64,000 nucleotides of DNA from CATOSD01 sp965203135 (GCA_965203135.1 CBDBBO010000002.1:930001-994000); one strand, 5' to 3'. Counted from the first letter of the stretch, positions 42,385-51,936 are shown. The notes: generated by a model from the letters alone, not told the origin. Numbers and translations are program-made.

Positions 42385-42452
42385 GTCATTCACCGTTCCA
42401 CGTGCCCCGTGTCTCTGGGGGATGCAGTCTCCGATTTGGGCTGTGGCCTACA

Positions 42453-42875
42453 CTATCTCACACCCCAAGGGTTGATCACTTCTATCCCGCATCCCTCGAA
42501 GCCATCAACGTCTCTGGTCGCTATGTCCGCCTGTCGAGAACGGGCTATCGCGGCAATCTGGCAATCAGCGTGGCTTATGGGATGGCCGGCCGCGCGGCGA
42601 GCGGCGGCAACCACGGCGTAGGAACGGGCGGCCTCGCTGTCGAAAGGAAGGATGCGCCCGGCAAAGTCCTCTCGTAGCATCCCCTCAATCTCAGCCAACA
42701 GTTTTTCGCGACGTTGACCTATCGGCATAATCTCAACGCCGTAGCGCAACTCGGCCTCGCTGACGGTCGTGAGGTGCAGATCTGTCGCGGCTTGCCTGGC
42801 AACCCAGTCGACCACGCTGGAGCTGGGACCCGGGCGCATCAGTTCCGAGACTACGTTTGTGTCGAGGATTATCAA
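42453..42875 (-). CDS. PIN-domain toxin (VapC/FitB-like)
   Basis: 140 aa PIN-fold ribonuclease. The acidic residues are Asp5 in ILDTNVVSEL, Glu in SEAELRYGV, Asp in SHADCQIAAIA and Asp in ATRDVDGF. The order and length fit FitB-like VapC toxins that cleave RNA until bound by antitoxin. It follows the FitA-like antitoxin gene by 11 bases. First of two TA modules in this low-G+C patch. Confidence 0.9.
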   Translation of the reverse strand: MIILDTNVVSELMRPGPSSSVVDWVARQAATDLHLTTVSEAELRYGVEIMPIGQRREKLLAEIEGMLREDFAGRILPFDSEAARSYAVVAAARRAAGHPISHADCQIAAIARSRQADIATRDVDGFEGCGIEVINPWGVR

Positions 42876-42886
42876 TGCCTGTTTCC

Positions 42887-43132
42887 TCAGTGGAGTTGGG
42901 GCGGCTTCCGCATCGGGGAGCGAGGCGGCAACTCCAGCTCGACGCCACCGAGGGGGGCGAAGCGGGCGCGAATGGCGCTGGCCAGGTCTTGTTGCTTCGA
43001 CGGCTGTTGGCTGAGTGCCCTGCGTAGGATTTGCCGAGCCTCCTCCTCCATCGAGTGGCCGTTTTCGGCAGCACGTACACGCAACCGATGCTTCAGCCCT
43101 TCTTCCAGGTTACGCACGGTGATACTTGCCAT
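42887..43132 (-). CDS. FitA-like ribbon-helix-helix antitoxin
   Basis: 81 aa from ATG 43132 with GGAGG eight bases upstream. ITVRNLEEGLKHRLRVRAAE and NGHSMEEEARQILRRAL form the ribbon-helix-helix of FitA/VapB antitoxins. The C-terminal tail LGGVELELPPR would bind the PIN toxin encoded next. Autoregulation of the pair is expected by family precedent. Confidence 0.88.
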   Translation of the reverse strand: MASITVRNLEEGLKHRLRVRAAENGHSMEEEARQILRRALSQQPSKQQDLASAIRARFAPLGGVELELPPRSPMRKPPQLH

Positions 43133-43306
43133 GGCGGGGCCTCCGTCTGATATGTTGGGCAATTGTAGCATGATTGCGTTGCTATCAGCCGGCACAGAAC
43201 TCCTCCGCTGACACCAATCCTGGCACCCTCAGCGGTGTGCCTAACACCCACCGAGCAATCGTTTCGTATCCTTAGCGGATGACCCTACTGCATCCGTGTG
43301 TCAAGG

Positions 43307-43714
43307 CTATAGGGAAGCCGCCTCAACCAGAGCTACGCCCTCATTTCTGCTGAGAGCGCGGTCAAAAGTGTACAGCGGATCCGCTTCGGCACGTGTTACC
43401 GCTGCCAAAATCATGAGGTCGGCAAAGCCAGGACCGCCTTGTCGATACTGGAGGGCTGCGCGGACAACATCGTCCTCAGACTCGAATACCAAGCCCTGCG
43501 TGAGAGTCATTTCGACCAGGACGTCGGCAATCTGGGACCGTGTGAAACGGTAGGATCGCTCAAGTACCCATACCATCTCGATAATGACTTCGCGACAGAT
43601 GAATCCCGGACGGTCGGCCGTCAAACTCTCTATCAGAGAACCAGCCGCTTCAGCCTGTACCTCGTTGTCTTGCACCAGGTAGCGCAAGATCACGTTGGTG
43701 TCTAGGGCAAGCAC
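43307..43714 (-). CDS. PIN-domain toxin (VapC-like)
   Basis: 135 aa from GTG 43714. PIN residues are Asp5 in LALDTNVILRYL, Glu in REVIIEMVWVLER, Asp in GFADLMILAA and Asp in YTFDRAL. Overlaps the AbrB-type antitoxin gene by 13 bases, so translation is coupled. It differs in sequence from the toxin at 42453 and belongs to a separate module. Confidence 0.9.
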   Translation of the reverse strand: MLALDTNVILRYLVQDNEVQAEAAGSLIESLTADRPGFICREVIIEMVWVLERSYRFTRSQIADVLVEMTLTQGLVFESEDDVVRAALQYRQGGPGFADLMILAAVTRAEADPLYTFDRALSRNEGVALVEAASL

Positions 43715-43944
43715 GATTCGGCTGCCCCCTCCGCTATGGCAATGTCCATCTCTTCCAAGCTCACCGGGGGCCCGTCGTATCTCAATATGCCAGAGAGTCT
43801 CTTGATGGGGCGTGCCTTTGTCATCCGAACTTCCCCTTCTTGAATGACATAAAGCACCTTGTCCCCAGGACTAACGGAAAGTGCTTCCCTTACGCGTTTG
43901 GGCAAGGTAGTCTGTCCTCTTGCAGTAACTGTGGACTCTATCAT
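43702..43944 (-). CDS. AbrB/MazE-type antitoxin
   Basis: 80 aa. The swapped-hairpin AbrB DNA-binding core is TVTARGQTTLPKRVREAL and SVSPGDKVLYVIQEG. A C-terminal PPVSLEEMDIAIAEGAAES tail is suited to neutralising the PIN toxin. Good ribosome binding site AGAGG before the ATG. A palindrome abutting a -10-like box upstream suggests autoregulation. Confidence 0.88.
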   Translation of the reverse strand: MIESTVTARGQTTLPKRVREALSVSPGDKVLYVIQEGEVRMTKARPIKRLSGILRYDGPPVSLEEMDIAIAEGAAESCLP

Positions 43945-43982
43945 GGCAAGGCCACCTCTTGCATTGTGGATTCCTGCATTTC

Positions 43983-44005
43983 ACTATACTTGCAATTTTA
44001 GCAAG
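43983..44005 (-). promoter_or_regulatory. putative autoregulatory operator of the AbrB/PIN module
   Basis: CTTGC-N7-GCAAG inverted repeat (43989-44005) directly abuts TATAGT (43988-43983, minus strand), 39 bases before the ATG. No good -35 box is visible. Confidence 0.45.
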
Positions 44006-44145
44006 GCATATGAGTGTATGACAAGGCGAAATGCCAATGTCTTCCAAGTCGTTCCAGAAGGCTGTGCCAAACCCTCTTGTCTACCCTTGTTAACGCCGCC
44101 CTTATGCTAGAATACCCCCACCATCCAGCCCCGAGGTGAACGCAC

Positions 44146-44553
44146 ATGGAGCCGACTCCCGCGCAGAAGGCATACCTGGAAGAGACGAACGTGGCGATCC
44201 TGGCGACGACAGGGCCCGGCAATCGCGCCCACGCCATGCCGGTATGGTATATCTATGAGGACGGCCAGATTATTCTCGGAGCGGGGGCGAACTCCCAGAA
44301 GCGCCGCAACATCGACAGGAACGGGCAGGCGACGCTGGTGATCGACCGCCGCGAGCAGCCCTACTACGCGCTGATGGTGCAGGGCACCGCCGAGATCGGT
44401 TCCGCCGCGCCGCCGGAGACGCGGCTGAAGATAGCCACGCGATACCTGGGAGAGCAGCGCGCCCGCGAGTACATCGAGCAGACCGCTGGCGGGGACTCCA
44501 TCTCGATACGCCTGACGCCTCAGCGGTTCATCGAGTACGGCAGCCTGGAGTAG
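44146..44553 (+). CDS. pyridoxamine 5'-phosphate oxidase-like (PPOX class) flavin/F420 protein
   Basis: 135 aa split-barrel protein. NVAILATTGPGNRAHAMPVW and later GQATLVIDRREQPYYALMVQG are the PPOX cofactor strands. The C-terminal ISIRLTPQRFIEYG is typical of the F420-binding branch, though FMN or heme binding is also possible. The next gene, larB, begins within seven bases of its stop, so they are co-transcribed. The ATG follows GAGGTGAACGCAC. Confidence 0.87.
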   Translation: MEPTPAQKAYLEETNVAILATTGPGNRAHAMPVWYIYEDGQIILGAGANSQKRRNIDRNGQATLVIDRREQPYYALMVQGTAEIGSAAPPETRLKIATRYLGEQRAREYIEQTAGGDSISIRLTPQRFIEYGSLE

Positions 44554-44557
44554 CACC

Positions 44558-45322
<765 letters not shown>

Positions 45323-45332
45323 TCCGGACGGC

Positions 45333-46436
45333 CTACGCGCGCGCGAGGGGTGTTATTTCGAGCTCGGCGGTGATGTCGTCGAACCACTGCACCACTTCCC
45401 TGTGCAGCGGGATGCCGTTCGCGCGTCGCTCCTCTTCCTCCTCGCGCTCGGACAGGCCCGGGTAGATGACCCTCTCTTGCCCCGGCGCGGGCGGCGTGGT
45501 GCGCAGCGTGCGCAGGGTCTGGGTCTGGTCCATGTGCTCCTTGAACTCGTCGAGGTCGGTGAACGCCGCGACGTCGTAGGCCGCGAAGTAGTTCTTGAAG
45601 CCGCTGCCGTAGGGCTCGCTGTCCAACATGCTGGGCACCGAACCGGACAGGAACGCGCCGAGCACCTCGACCATCAGGTTGAAGCCGTAGCCCTTGTGGG
45701 ATCCCTGCTCCCGCGTGCCGCCGATGGGCAGCCCGAAGAACTCGCCCCGTACCCTGGGCGCCGTCTCCTCCAGCACGGGTGAGCCGTCGACGTCGGCAAT
45801 CCAGCCCGGCAGCAGGTCGGAGCCGACCCTGCGCGCCAGCTCCAGCTTGTTCAGCGCGACGGCGGAGGTTGCGGCGTCGAACAGCAGCGGGGCCTCGCTC
45901 TTGGCGGGGGCGGCGATGGAGATGGGGTTCGCGCCCAGCCGTCCCTCGGCGCCGAACGTGGGCAGCACCGACGCGCCTCCCGCCGTGATGCACATGCCGA
46001 CCATGTCCTGCTGGGCCGCGAGCATGGCGAAGTGGCCCACGGCCCCGGCGTGGCCGCTGTTGCGCATCGTAACGATGCCAACGCCGACCTCGCGCGCCTT
46101 GCTTATCGCAAGCTCCATGGCGCGGCGGCCGACGATGATGCCCAGCCCGCCGTCGGCGTCCATGGTGGCCGTGCCCGGAAACTCGCGCAGGATCTGAACG
46201 TCCGGCGTGGGATTGAGCCGCCCCTCCCTGTACTGCTGCACGTAGGCGCGCATCATGTTGGACACGCCGTGCGTCTCGACGCCGCGCAGGTCCGTCATGG
46301 TCAGCACGTCCGCGCCCTCGGCGGCGTCGTCGCCCGAAACGCCCATCTTCTCGAAGATCTCCGTGACCGTCTGGCGCAGAGAGCCTTCCGAGACTCTCAC
46401 CTGGTCGGGCTTGGGCACCTTGAAGCGTTCCAGCAT
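45333..46436 (-). CDS. Ldh family oxidoreductase (malate/L-lactate type), copy 2
   Basis: 367 aa, clear paralog of 13068-14174: both start LERFKV and share LRQTVT and LRTYVQ-type segments. NSGHAGAVGHFAML replaces the first copy's NSRHLG, and GSHKGYGFNLMVEVLG is conserved. NAD(P)-dependent oxidation of a 2-hydroxy acid is expected; the different loop suggests a different substrate. ATG 46436 follows AGGAGG. The phosphonoacetate-hydrolase-like gene upstream ends 28 bases before it on the same strand. Confidence 0.9.
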   Translation of the reverse strand: MLERFKVPKPDQVRVSEGSLRQTVTEIFEKMGVSGDDAAEGADVLTMTDLRGVETHGVSNMMRAYVQQYREGRLNPTPDVQILREFPGTATMDADGGLGIIVGRRAMELAISKAREVGVGIVTMRNSGHAGAVGHFAMLAAQQDMVGMCITAGGASVLPTFGAEGRLGANPISIAAPAKSEAPLLFDAATSAVALNKLELARRVGSDLLPGWIADVDGSPVLEETAPRVRGEFFGLPIGGTREQGSHKGYGFNLMVEVLGAFLSGSVPSMLDSEPYGSGFKNYFAAYDVAAFTDLDEFKEHMDQTQTLRTLRTTPPAPGQERVIYPGLSEREEEEERRANGIPLHREVVQWFDDITAELEITPLARA

Positions 46437-46464
46437 GGACGTATCCTCCTGGTAGTTTTGGGAC

Positions 46465-47571
46465 TCAGCCGGCGAGCACGCGCTCGAAAACGTAGCGGCC
46501 CAGGTCGCGGTTCTCCTCGAACGAGAAGCCGTCGAAGTCGCCGTTGTAGCCTATCAGCGGCACGTCCTGCTCGTGGACGGACGCATGAGAGCGCAGCCGG
46601 GGCGGGAGTTCGACCTGTGACGGATCGCCGAACACGGAGTCTCGGTCGGCGGTGACCACCACGTCGCCGATGCGGTCGTAGTGCAGCCGCAACTCCCGCA
46701 CGGCCTGTTCGCGGTCGTAGACCTCTTCCACGCCGGGGACGTCCCGGAGGGCGTCCATCGCCTCGGCGGTCTGCCGCGGGTCGTCGAGGTAGACGAACAT
46801 GCAGCCGCCCAGGTTGGAGTGGTGGACGACGTAGCGGTCCTTGATGATGGGCACGGGGTTGCCGCGGATGTTCCACTTCGCGAGCGCCGCCCCCAGGTCG
46901 ATCATGCGGGTCTTGCGCGACATTCCGTGGTCCGCGGTAAGCAGCAGCGTAACGTCGGGGTGGTTCGAGAGCAGCTCCCCGATGGCGTCGTCGATGATCG
47001 TCAGGTGCTGCTGGGATTCCGGCTCGTCCGGCGCGTAGGTGTGCATCGCGTAGTCGGTAGTGGTGATGTAGACGATGTCGGCGGAACGCTGAGACATGAT
47101 GTGGTTGGCGGCGTCGATTGCCCAGCCATTGACCTCAAGCGAGTATATGGCCGGCGGCTCGCCCACTGCGGATGCAATGTCTGCGGGCGCGCGCTCGGAC
47201 GATACGGCGACCGTCGCCCAGCCGCCGAGCAGCGTCCGGAGCTTGTCCTTGGACGTCACCAGCACCGACGACTTGCCAAGCTCCGTCGCCTTCTGGAAGA
47301 AGGTGGGGGCCAGGATGTACTCGCCCGACTCCATGTACACCTCCTCGCCGGTCTCCCTGACGAGGCGGTAGTTGGAGCTTATCCCGTGCGTCTCGGGATA
47401 GCTTGACGTCACCAGCGACACGTTGTTGACGTTGGTGACGGAGGGCATCATGCAGCGCCCGACCCTGGAAAATCCCTTCGCTCCGAGCGCCTTCAGGTTG
47501 GGCATTTCTAGGGCGTCGAGGTACTCGGGATCGAGCCCGTCGATGCATATAACTACTGTGGTGTCGGGCAA
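46465..47571 (-). CDS. alkaline-phosphatase-fold hydrolase, phosphonoacetate hydrolase-like
   Basis: 368 aa from TTG 47571, chosen because AGGAGG lies seven bases upstream; longer frames give an Arg-rich, unlikely N-terminus. VVICIDGLDPEYL supplies a metal Asp. PSVTNVNNVSLV has the Thr nucleophile (Thr46) in the TNxNN context of phosphonoacetate hydrolase. TSKDKLRTLLGG, TDYAMHTYAP, LTADHGM and ASVHEQDVPL provide the remaining metal ligands. It would split a C-P or phosphate ester bond using two zinc ions. It precedes an Ldh-family gene on the same strand. Confidence 0.8.
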   Translation of the reverse strand: MPDTTVVICIDGLDPEYLDALEMPNLKALGAKGFSRVGRCMMPSVTNVNNVSLVTSSYPETHGISSNYRLVRETGEEVYMESGEYILAPTFFQKATELGKSSVLVTSKDKLRTLLGGWATVAVSSERAPADIASAVGEPPAIYSLEVNGWAIDAANHIMSQRSADIVYITTTDYAMHTYAPDEPESQQHLTIIDDAIGELLSNHPDVTLLLTADHGMSRKTRMIDLGAALAKWNIRGNPVPIIKDRYVVHHSNLGGCMFVYLDDPRQTAEAMDALRDVPGVEEVYDREQAVRELRLHYDRIGDVVVTADRDSVFGDPSQVELPPRLRSHASVHEQDVPLIGYNGDFDGFSFEENRDLGRYVFERVLAG

Positions 47572-47697
47572 TTGACTGCCTCCTGAGCGACGACTGGTGG
47601 CGCGAGACGGGTCCAATTCTAGCAAATCGGCGGTGCGCGCGCATTTGTGGTTGACTTGCGGACAGAGGGGAGCTTCCACTAACATGAAGTGCATATT

Positions 47698-48210
47698 ATG
47701 GCTGGAGCAAGAAACGAGTTCACCGACATCAGCGCGCTTGTGCCCGAGGCGATAGGCGAACCCGGCAAGCGCACGTTCCGGGTCAAAGCCGAGAGCGGAA
47801 GCAGCACCGCCACGATCTGGCTGGAAAAGGAGCAACTCGCGCAGCTCGCGATGGCGATGCAACAGATCGCCTCATCGCTGGAGGACGCCGGCGACAAAGA
47901 CGCCGCTCCTCCCCGCGAGCGTGAAGTACAACCCCTGACCAACGTCGAGTTCAAGGCGAGCAAGCTGGCCCTGGGCTACCACGAACGACGGGCGATGTTC
48001 ATAATCGACGCCCACGAGGCCGATGAGGACACCGCCGACGTGAGGCTTTGGACGGATTCCGCCCAGGCCGAGACCTTCGCAGAGGACGCGCTGCGCGTCT
48101 GCGCCGCCGGTCGGCCAATCTGCCCGCTGTGCTCCCGCCCGGTAGACGCCGACGGCCACGTCTGCCCCAAGATGAACGGGCGGGTCAAGGCGCTGGACCT
48201 GAGCGAGTAG
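47698..48210 (+). CDS. DUF3090 family protein
   Basis: 170 aa from ATG 47698. KRTFRVKAESGSSTATIWLE and KEQLAQLAMAMQQI are typical. So are the middle FKASKLALGYHERRAMFII and the C-terminal CPLCSRPVDADGHVCPKMNG, with four Cys suggesting a zinc ribbon. DUF3090 proteins of Actinobacteria and Chloroflexota are encoded next to SCO1664-type proteins, as here (10-base gap). The biochemical role is not established. Confidence 0.88.
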   Translation: MAGARNEFTDISALVPEAIGEPGKRTFRVKAESGSSTATIWLEKEQLAQLAMAMQQIASSLEDAGDKDAAPPREREVQPLTNVEFKASKLALGYHERRAMFIIDAHEADEDTADVRLWTDSAQAETFAEDALRVCAAGRPICPLCSRPVDADGHVCPKMNGRVKALDLSE

Positions 48211-48220
48211 CGACCGAACG

Positions 48221-49009
48221 TTGTCCCGCAGGCGGCGGCGCCACCAGCGCTATTCCCTCCCCGACGACGCGGAGCACGGCACGCCCGTAACCCCGCCGGA
48301 AGACGAGGCGAGGCAGCTTCTCCAATCGGGCGAAATCGTCAGCGGCTACCGGATGCCCTGGGGATCCAACTACACCTTCTACGTGCGGATAAGCGCGGGT
48401 CCGGGCAGGTTTCTCAGGGCCATATACAAGCCCAGGGACGGCGAGCGTCCGCTCTGGGACTTCCCCTCAGGATCGCTGTACAAGCGCGAGTACGCGACCT
48501 ACGTATTGAGCCGCTCGCTCGGCTGGCCGCCGGTGCCGCTGACGCTCGTGCGTGAGGGGCCATACGGCGTGGGGACGGTGCAGCTATACGTGGACCACGA
48601 CCCGGAAGCCAACTACTTCGACATGGTGGAGGACAAGGCCGAACAACTCCAGAAATTCGCCATATTCGATCTGCTGGTGAACAACGCGGACCGCAAGGCG
48701 GGCCACTGCCTGCTGGACGCGGGCGGCAGGGTGTGGAGCATCGACCACGGGCTTACGTTCCACCCGTCTTTCAAGCTGCGCACGGTGATGCTGGAGTTCT
48801 GGGGCAAGCCCATGCCTGACAACCTCGTCGAGGACATCGAGGCGCTAGGCCGAAACCTGGAGAAGCCGGGGGAGGTTGCCGATAGGCTGACCGGGATGCT
48901 CTCGCCCGAGGAGGTTGGCGCGCTGACCAGCAGGGTCGGGTTTCTGCTGGAGGAAAAGTCGCTGCCCGCCCTGGACCCGTACTACAATGTACCGTGGCCC
49001 TGGGTGTGA
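48221..49009 (+). CDS. SCO1664 family protein (PI3/4-kinase-like fold)
   Basis: 262 aa from TTG 48221. FLRAIYKPRDGERPLWDFP provides the lysine expected for nucleotide binding. FAIFDLLVNNADRKAGHCL and WSIDHGLTFH give the NxxDR and D-H catalytic and metal segments of lipid/protein-kinase-like folds. The C-terminus ends with PYYNVPWPWV. It pairs with DUF3090 upstream. The third gene often found in this neighbourhood, a phosphoglycerate-mutase-like protein, is absent here. Function unknown. Confidence 0.85.
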   Translation: MSRRRRRHQRYSLPDDAEHGTPVTPPEDEARQLLQSGEIVSGYRMPWGSNYTFYVRISAGPGRFLRAIYKPRDGERPLWDFPSGSLYKREYATYVLSRSLGWPPVPLTLVREGPYGVGTVQLYVDHDPEANYFDMVEDKAEQLQKFAIFDLLVNNADRKAGHCLLDAGGRVWSIDHGLTFHPSFKLRTVMLEFWGKPMPDNLVEDIEALGRNLEKPGEVADRLTGMLSPEEVGALTSRVGFLLEEKSLPALDPYYNVPWPWV

Positions 49010-49025
49010 GACCGCCGCCCGGCGG

Positions 49026-49259
49026 TTACTCGTGAAGCAGTCCGGCGAGCATCAGCTCCATTGCCATCGCGTGGCTGCAATCCTGGTTCATCATGTGGGT
49101 GTGGCAGTCACACCGCCATGCTCCGGCCTCGTAAGTCACCAGGTGGTCGCCGTTGTCGCCTCGGAATGCTACGGAGCAGCTAATCAGGCTCGCCCGGTCG
49201 CCCTGCTCGGCGTAGTCCCTGGCCTTGGCGGCTTTCCTTACGAGGCTCGATGAGTACAT
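49026..49259 (-). CDS. small SWIM-like zinc-finger protein
   Basis: 77 aa from ATG 49259 (AGGAG eight bases upstream). Begins YSSSLVRKAAKARDYAEQ, and its C-terminal part carries CDCHTHMMNQDCSHAMA, a CxC-xn-CxH SWIM-type zinc site. Longer upstream frames are Arg-rich and overlap nothing real. SWIM domains bind DNA or proteins. Converges with SCO1664 and diverges from the penicillin acylase. Confidence 0.75.
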   Translation of the reverse strand: MYSSSLVRKAAKARDYAEQGDRASLISCSVAFRGDNGDHLVTYEAGAWRCDCHTHMMNQDCSHAMAMELMLAGLLHE

Positions 49260-49445
49260 GGGCGGTGATCTCCTTTGCGCGCTTCGCCCCGCGCGAACGG
49301 CGGGGCTGTCGGGCTTTTGGCTTTGCCGCTTGTGAACACATGGGGGCCGAAATGTCCGGTCGGGAGAAAATTGTAATGTCTCACTTACTGCCGCGTCAAT
49401 CGCGGATAGACGGAAATCGACTGTGGGACGAGGCGGGGTAACCAC

Positions 49446-51773
49446 ATGCTGAAGACACTGTCTCGCGGCCTGCTGCTCGCTATGCTGGGCCGGCGGCTTC
49501 CCAAGACCGCCGGCCGGCTTGAGTCGCCCGGCGCCCGTGGCGAAGTGGTCATCCACAGGGACCGCTGGGGCATCCCTTACGTGGAGGCCGGCAGCGTCGA
49601 GGATGGCTGGTACGGCCTCGGCTTCTGCCACGGCCAGGACCGGGCCGTGCAGCTCGAGGGCCTGCTGCGGCTGGTGCGGGGCACGCTGGCAGAGGCCGGA
49701 GGACCCCGGTTACTGCCCATGGACAGGCTGTCGCGGAGAATTGGCTTCCGGCGCTCCGGGGCAGCACAGTTCGCGGCGCTCAGCGAGCAGACCAGGCGCA
49801 ATGTCGCCGCCTACGCCCGCGGACTCTACGACGGCGCCACGCTCGGCTGCTCGCGCGCACCCCACGAGTTCGCCCTGGCCGGCATCCACGTGGCGCGTTA
49901 TCTCCCCGAGGACGTGCTCGCGGTGGGTAAGCTGGTCGCATTCTCGCTGTCCTCCAACTGGGACGTCGAGCTTGCGCGGGTGAAGATTCTCCAGGAGGAC
50001 GGTCCCGAGGCGCTCGCCGCGCTCGAGTCTGCGCGGCACCCGGGAGCTGCGGACCTTCCCCATTCCCGGAGGGTGTTCGACGCGCTCGCATCCGACCTCG
50101 CCGCGTTCGCGGACCTAGCGGGATGCGGAGGCATGTCGAACGGCTGGGCCGTCTCTCCCGACCGGACGGCCACGGGCAGGCCGATACTCGCCAACGACCC
50201 GCATCTGCGCCCGGAGCTGCCGCCCAACTGGTACCTCGCCCGCGTCAGCACGCCCGAATGGTCCGTCGCGGGCGCGAGCTTCGTCGGCGCGCCCCTGTTC
50301 GCCGCCGCTCACAACGGTTCGATTGCCTGGGGCGTCACTGCGGGACTGGTGGACAACACCGACCTGTTTCTGGAGCGTGTCGGCCCCGACGGGCGGAGCG
50401 TGCTCGAGGGTGACGAGTTCGTCAGGTGCGACGTGTTCCGCGAGGTCATTGGCGTCAAGGGCGGCGCCCCGCTGGTGGACGAGGTGCTGGTGACGAAGAG
50501 AGGCCCCATCATCAGCCCGGCGCTGAGCGCGGACGCGCCCGCGGTGTCCCTCGCCGCCACCTGGCTTAGCGACGCGCAGCTGGACACGCTGGACGAGCTG
50601 CACCAGGCGCGCAGCTTCGACGAGTTTCACCGGGCGTGGTCCACCTGGAACCTCGCGTCGTTTGGACTGGTCTACGCAGACGAGAGGGGCAACGTCGGCG
50701 GCCTCCTGGCCGGGCAGGTGCCGTCGCGCCGCAGGGGGAATGGTTCCCTGCCTTCCCCCGGCTGGGAGCTCGACGCGGGCTGGGAAGACTACCCCGTCCC
50801 TTTCGACGAAGTGCCGGCTGTCCTCAACCCGGAGCAGGGCTTCGTGGCGACCGCGAACGACGGGCTGGGCGCAGAGGACGACGGCCCGTTCCTGGGGGCG
50901 GACTGGCTGCCCCCGTACCGGCGCAGGCGAATCGCCGAGATGCTGGGGTCGAGAAGCGACTGGGACGTAGGCTCCACGCTGGCGCTGCAAATGGACCAAC
51001 TCTCCCTGCCGTGGCTGGACATGCGCGCCGGAGTGCTCGCCGCGCCCGGCGCGTCGTCGGAGTCGGCGAGAGCGCTCGAGATACTGGCGGAGTGGGACGG
51101 AAGAATCGCGGCGGATTCCGCCGCGGCGTCGGTCTACGAGTTCTTCGTATGGGAGATGACGAGGCGAGTGACTCAGGCGAAAGCCCCCAACTCGCACAGG
51201 TGGGCGATGGGGGACGGCTTCACACCGCTGACGGTGCGCACCATCTTCGGCCACAGGCTGATCTGCCTGCTGGTGCGGCTCATGGGAGAGCGTCCGGACG
51301 ACTGGTTCGGTCGCCCCTGGCTGTCGGAGGTGGACGCCGCGCTCCACGCGGCCTACGCGGAGCTTCGCCTCCGGTGCGGCCCGGACGAGCGTCGGTGGGC
51401 CTGGGGCCGGCTGCGGCCGACCACGCTACGCCACCCCGCGTCCGCTCGCAAGCCGCTGGGCCTGCTGCTCGACCTCGGCCCCTTCCCCTGGGGCGGCGAC
51501 GCGGACACCGTGAGCCAGGCCGCCGGCACGATGCGCGGCCCGTCGGACGGCGTGACGGTAGTCGCATCGTTGCGCATGGTGATCGACGTCGGCAACTGGG
51601 ACGCCAGCCGGTTCGTGCTGCCGGGCGGCCAGTCCGGCAACCCCCTTTCGCCACACTACTCCGACATGCTGCCTCTGTGGCGGCGCGGCTCAGGAGTGCC
51701 GATCGCCTGGTCTGCCGACGCGGTAGAAGGAGCGACAGTGGAAGAGCTCAGGGTCATGCCAAGGGAACGGTAG
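49446..51773 (+). CDS. penicillin acylase family protein (Ntn hydrolase)
   Basis: 775 aa precursor. The alpha part contains VIHRDRWGIPYVEAGSVED and GLGFCHGQDR. Autocleavage before the Ser of CGGMSNGWAV gives the N-terminal nucleophile of the beta chain, followed by the LANDPHL and AAHNGSIAWGVTAG family motifs. Such enzymes hydrolyse amide bonds of beta-lactams, acyl-homoserine lactones or cyclic lipopeptides. No clear signal peptide, unusual for a family often exported; the first 20 residues are only weakly hydrophobic. Confidence 0.92.
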   Translation: MLKTLSRGLLLAMLGRRLPKTAGRLESPGARGEVVIHRDRWGIPYVEAGSVEDGWYGLGFCHGQDRAVQLEGLLRLVRGTLAEAGGPRLLPMDRLSRRIGFRRSGAAQFAALSEQTRRNVAAYARGLYDGATLGCSRAPHEFALAGIHVARYLPEDVLAVGKLVAFSLSSNWDVELARVKILQEDGPEALAALESARHPGAADLPHSRRVFDALASDLAAFADLAGCGGMSNGWAVSPDRTATGRPILANDPHLRPELPPNWYLARVSTPEWSVAGASFVGAPLFAAAHNGSIAWGVTAGLVDNTDLFLERVGPDGRSVLEGDEFVRCDVFREVIGVKGGAPLVDEVLVTKRGPIISPALSADAPAVSLAATWLSDAQLDTLDELHQARSFDEFHRAWSTWNLASFGLVYADERGNVGGLLAGQVPSRRRGNGSLPSPGWELDAGWEDYPVPFDEVPAVLNPEQGFVATANDGLGAEDDGPFLGADWLPPYRRRRIAEMLGSRSDWDVGSTLALQMDQLSLPWLDMRAGVLAAPGASSESARALEILAEWDGRIAADSAAASVYEFFVWEMTRRVTQAKAPNSHRWAMGDGFTPLTVRTIFGHRLICLLVRLMGERPDDWFGRPWLSEVDAALHAAYAELRLRCGPDERRWAWGRLRPTTLRHPASARKPLGLLLDLGPFPWGGDADTVSQAAGTMRGPSDGVTVVASLRMVIDVGNWDASRFVLPGGQSGNPLSPHYSDMLPLWRRGSGVPIAWSADAVEGATVEELRVMPRER

Positions 51774-51936
51774 ATTAAGAACAATTGGCTATAGTCCAAG
51801 ATTCCTCCCAGAAATTGCTCTCACTGACCCACTTTTGCCAATAAGGTCCCGCAGGCCGCCAGTTAAGATACGTGGGGTTGGTGCTGGCTGACGTCGGCTC
51901 CGACCTCATTTTTTGGATGATGGCTCAGGGGACCGA

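Noticed and set aside
41961..42389. Full 142-codon version of the Cys-rich gene
   Set aside because: Its first third overlaps a better-looking remnant in another frame and lacks a ribosome binding site.
49260..49631. N-terminal extension of the SWIM-like gene
   Set aside because: Antisense to the penicillin acylase start; AGGAG at ATG 49259 marks the real start.
51774..51936. Mg2+ riboswitch ahead of mgtE
   Set aside because: I could not find the conserved core elements of the M-box or other known leader; only plain sequence is seen.
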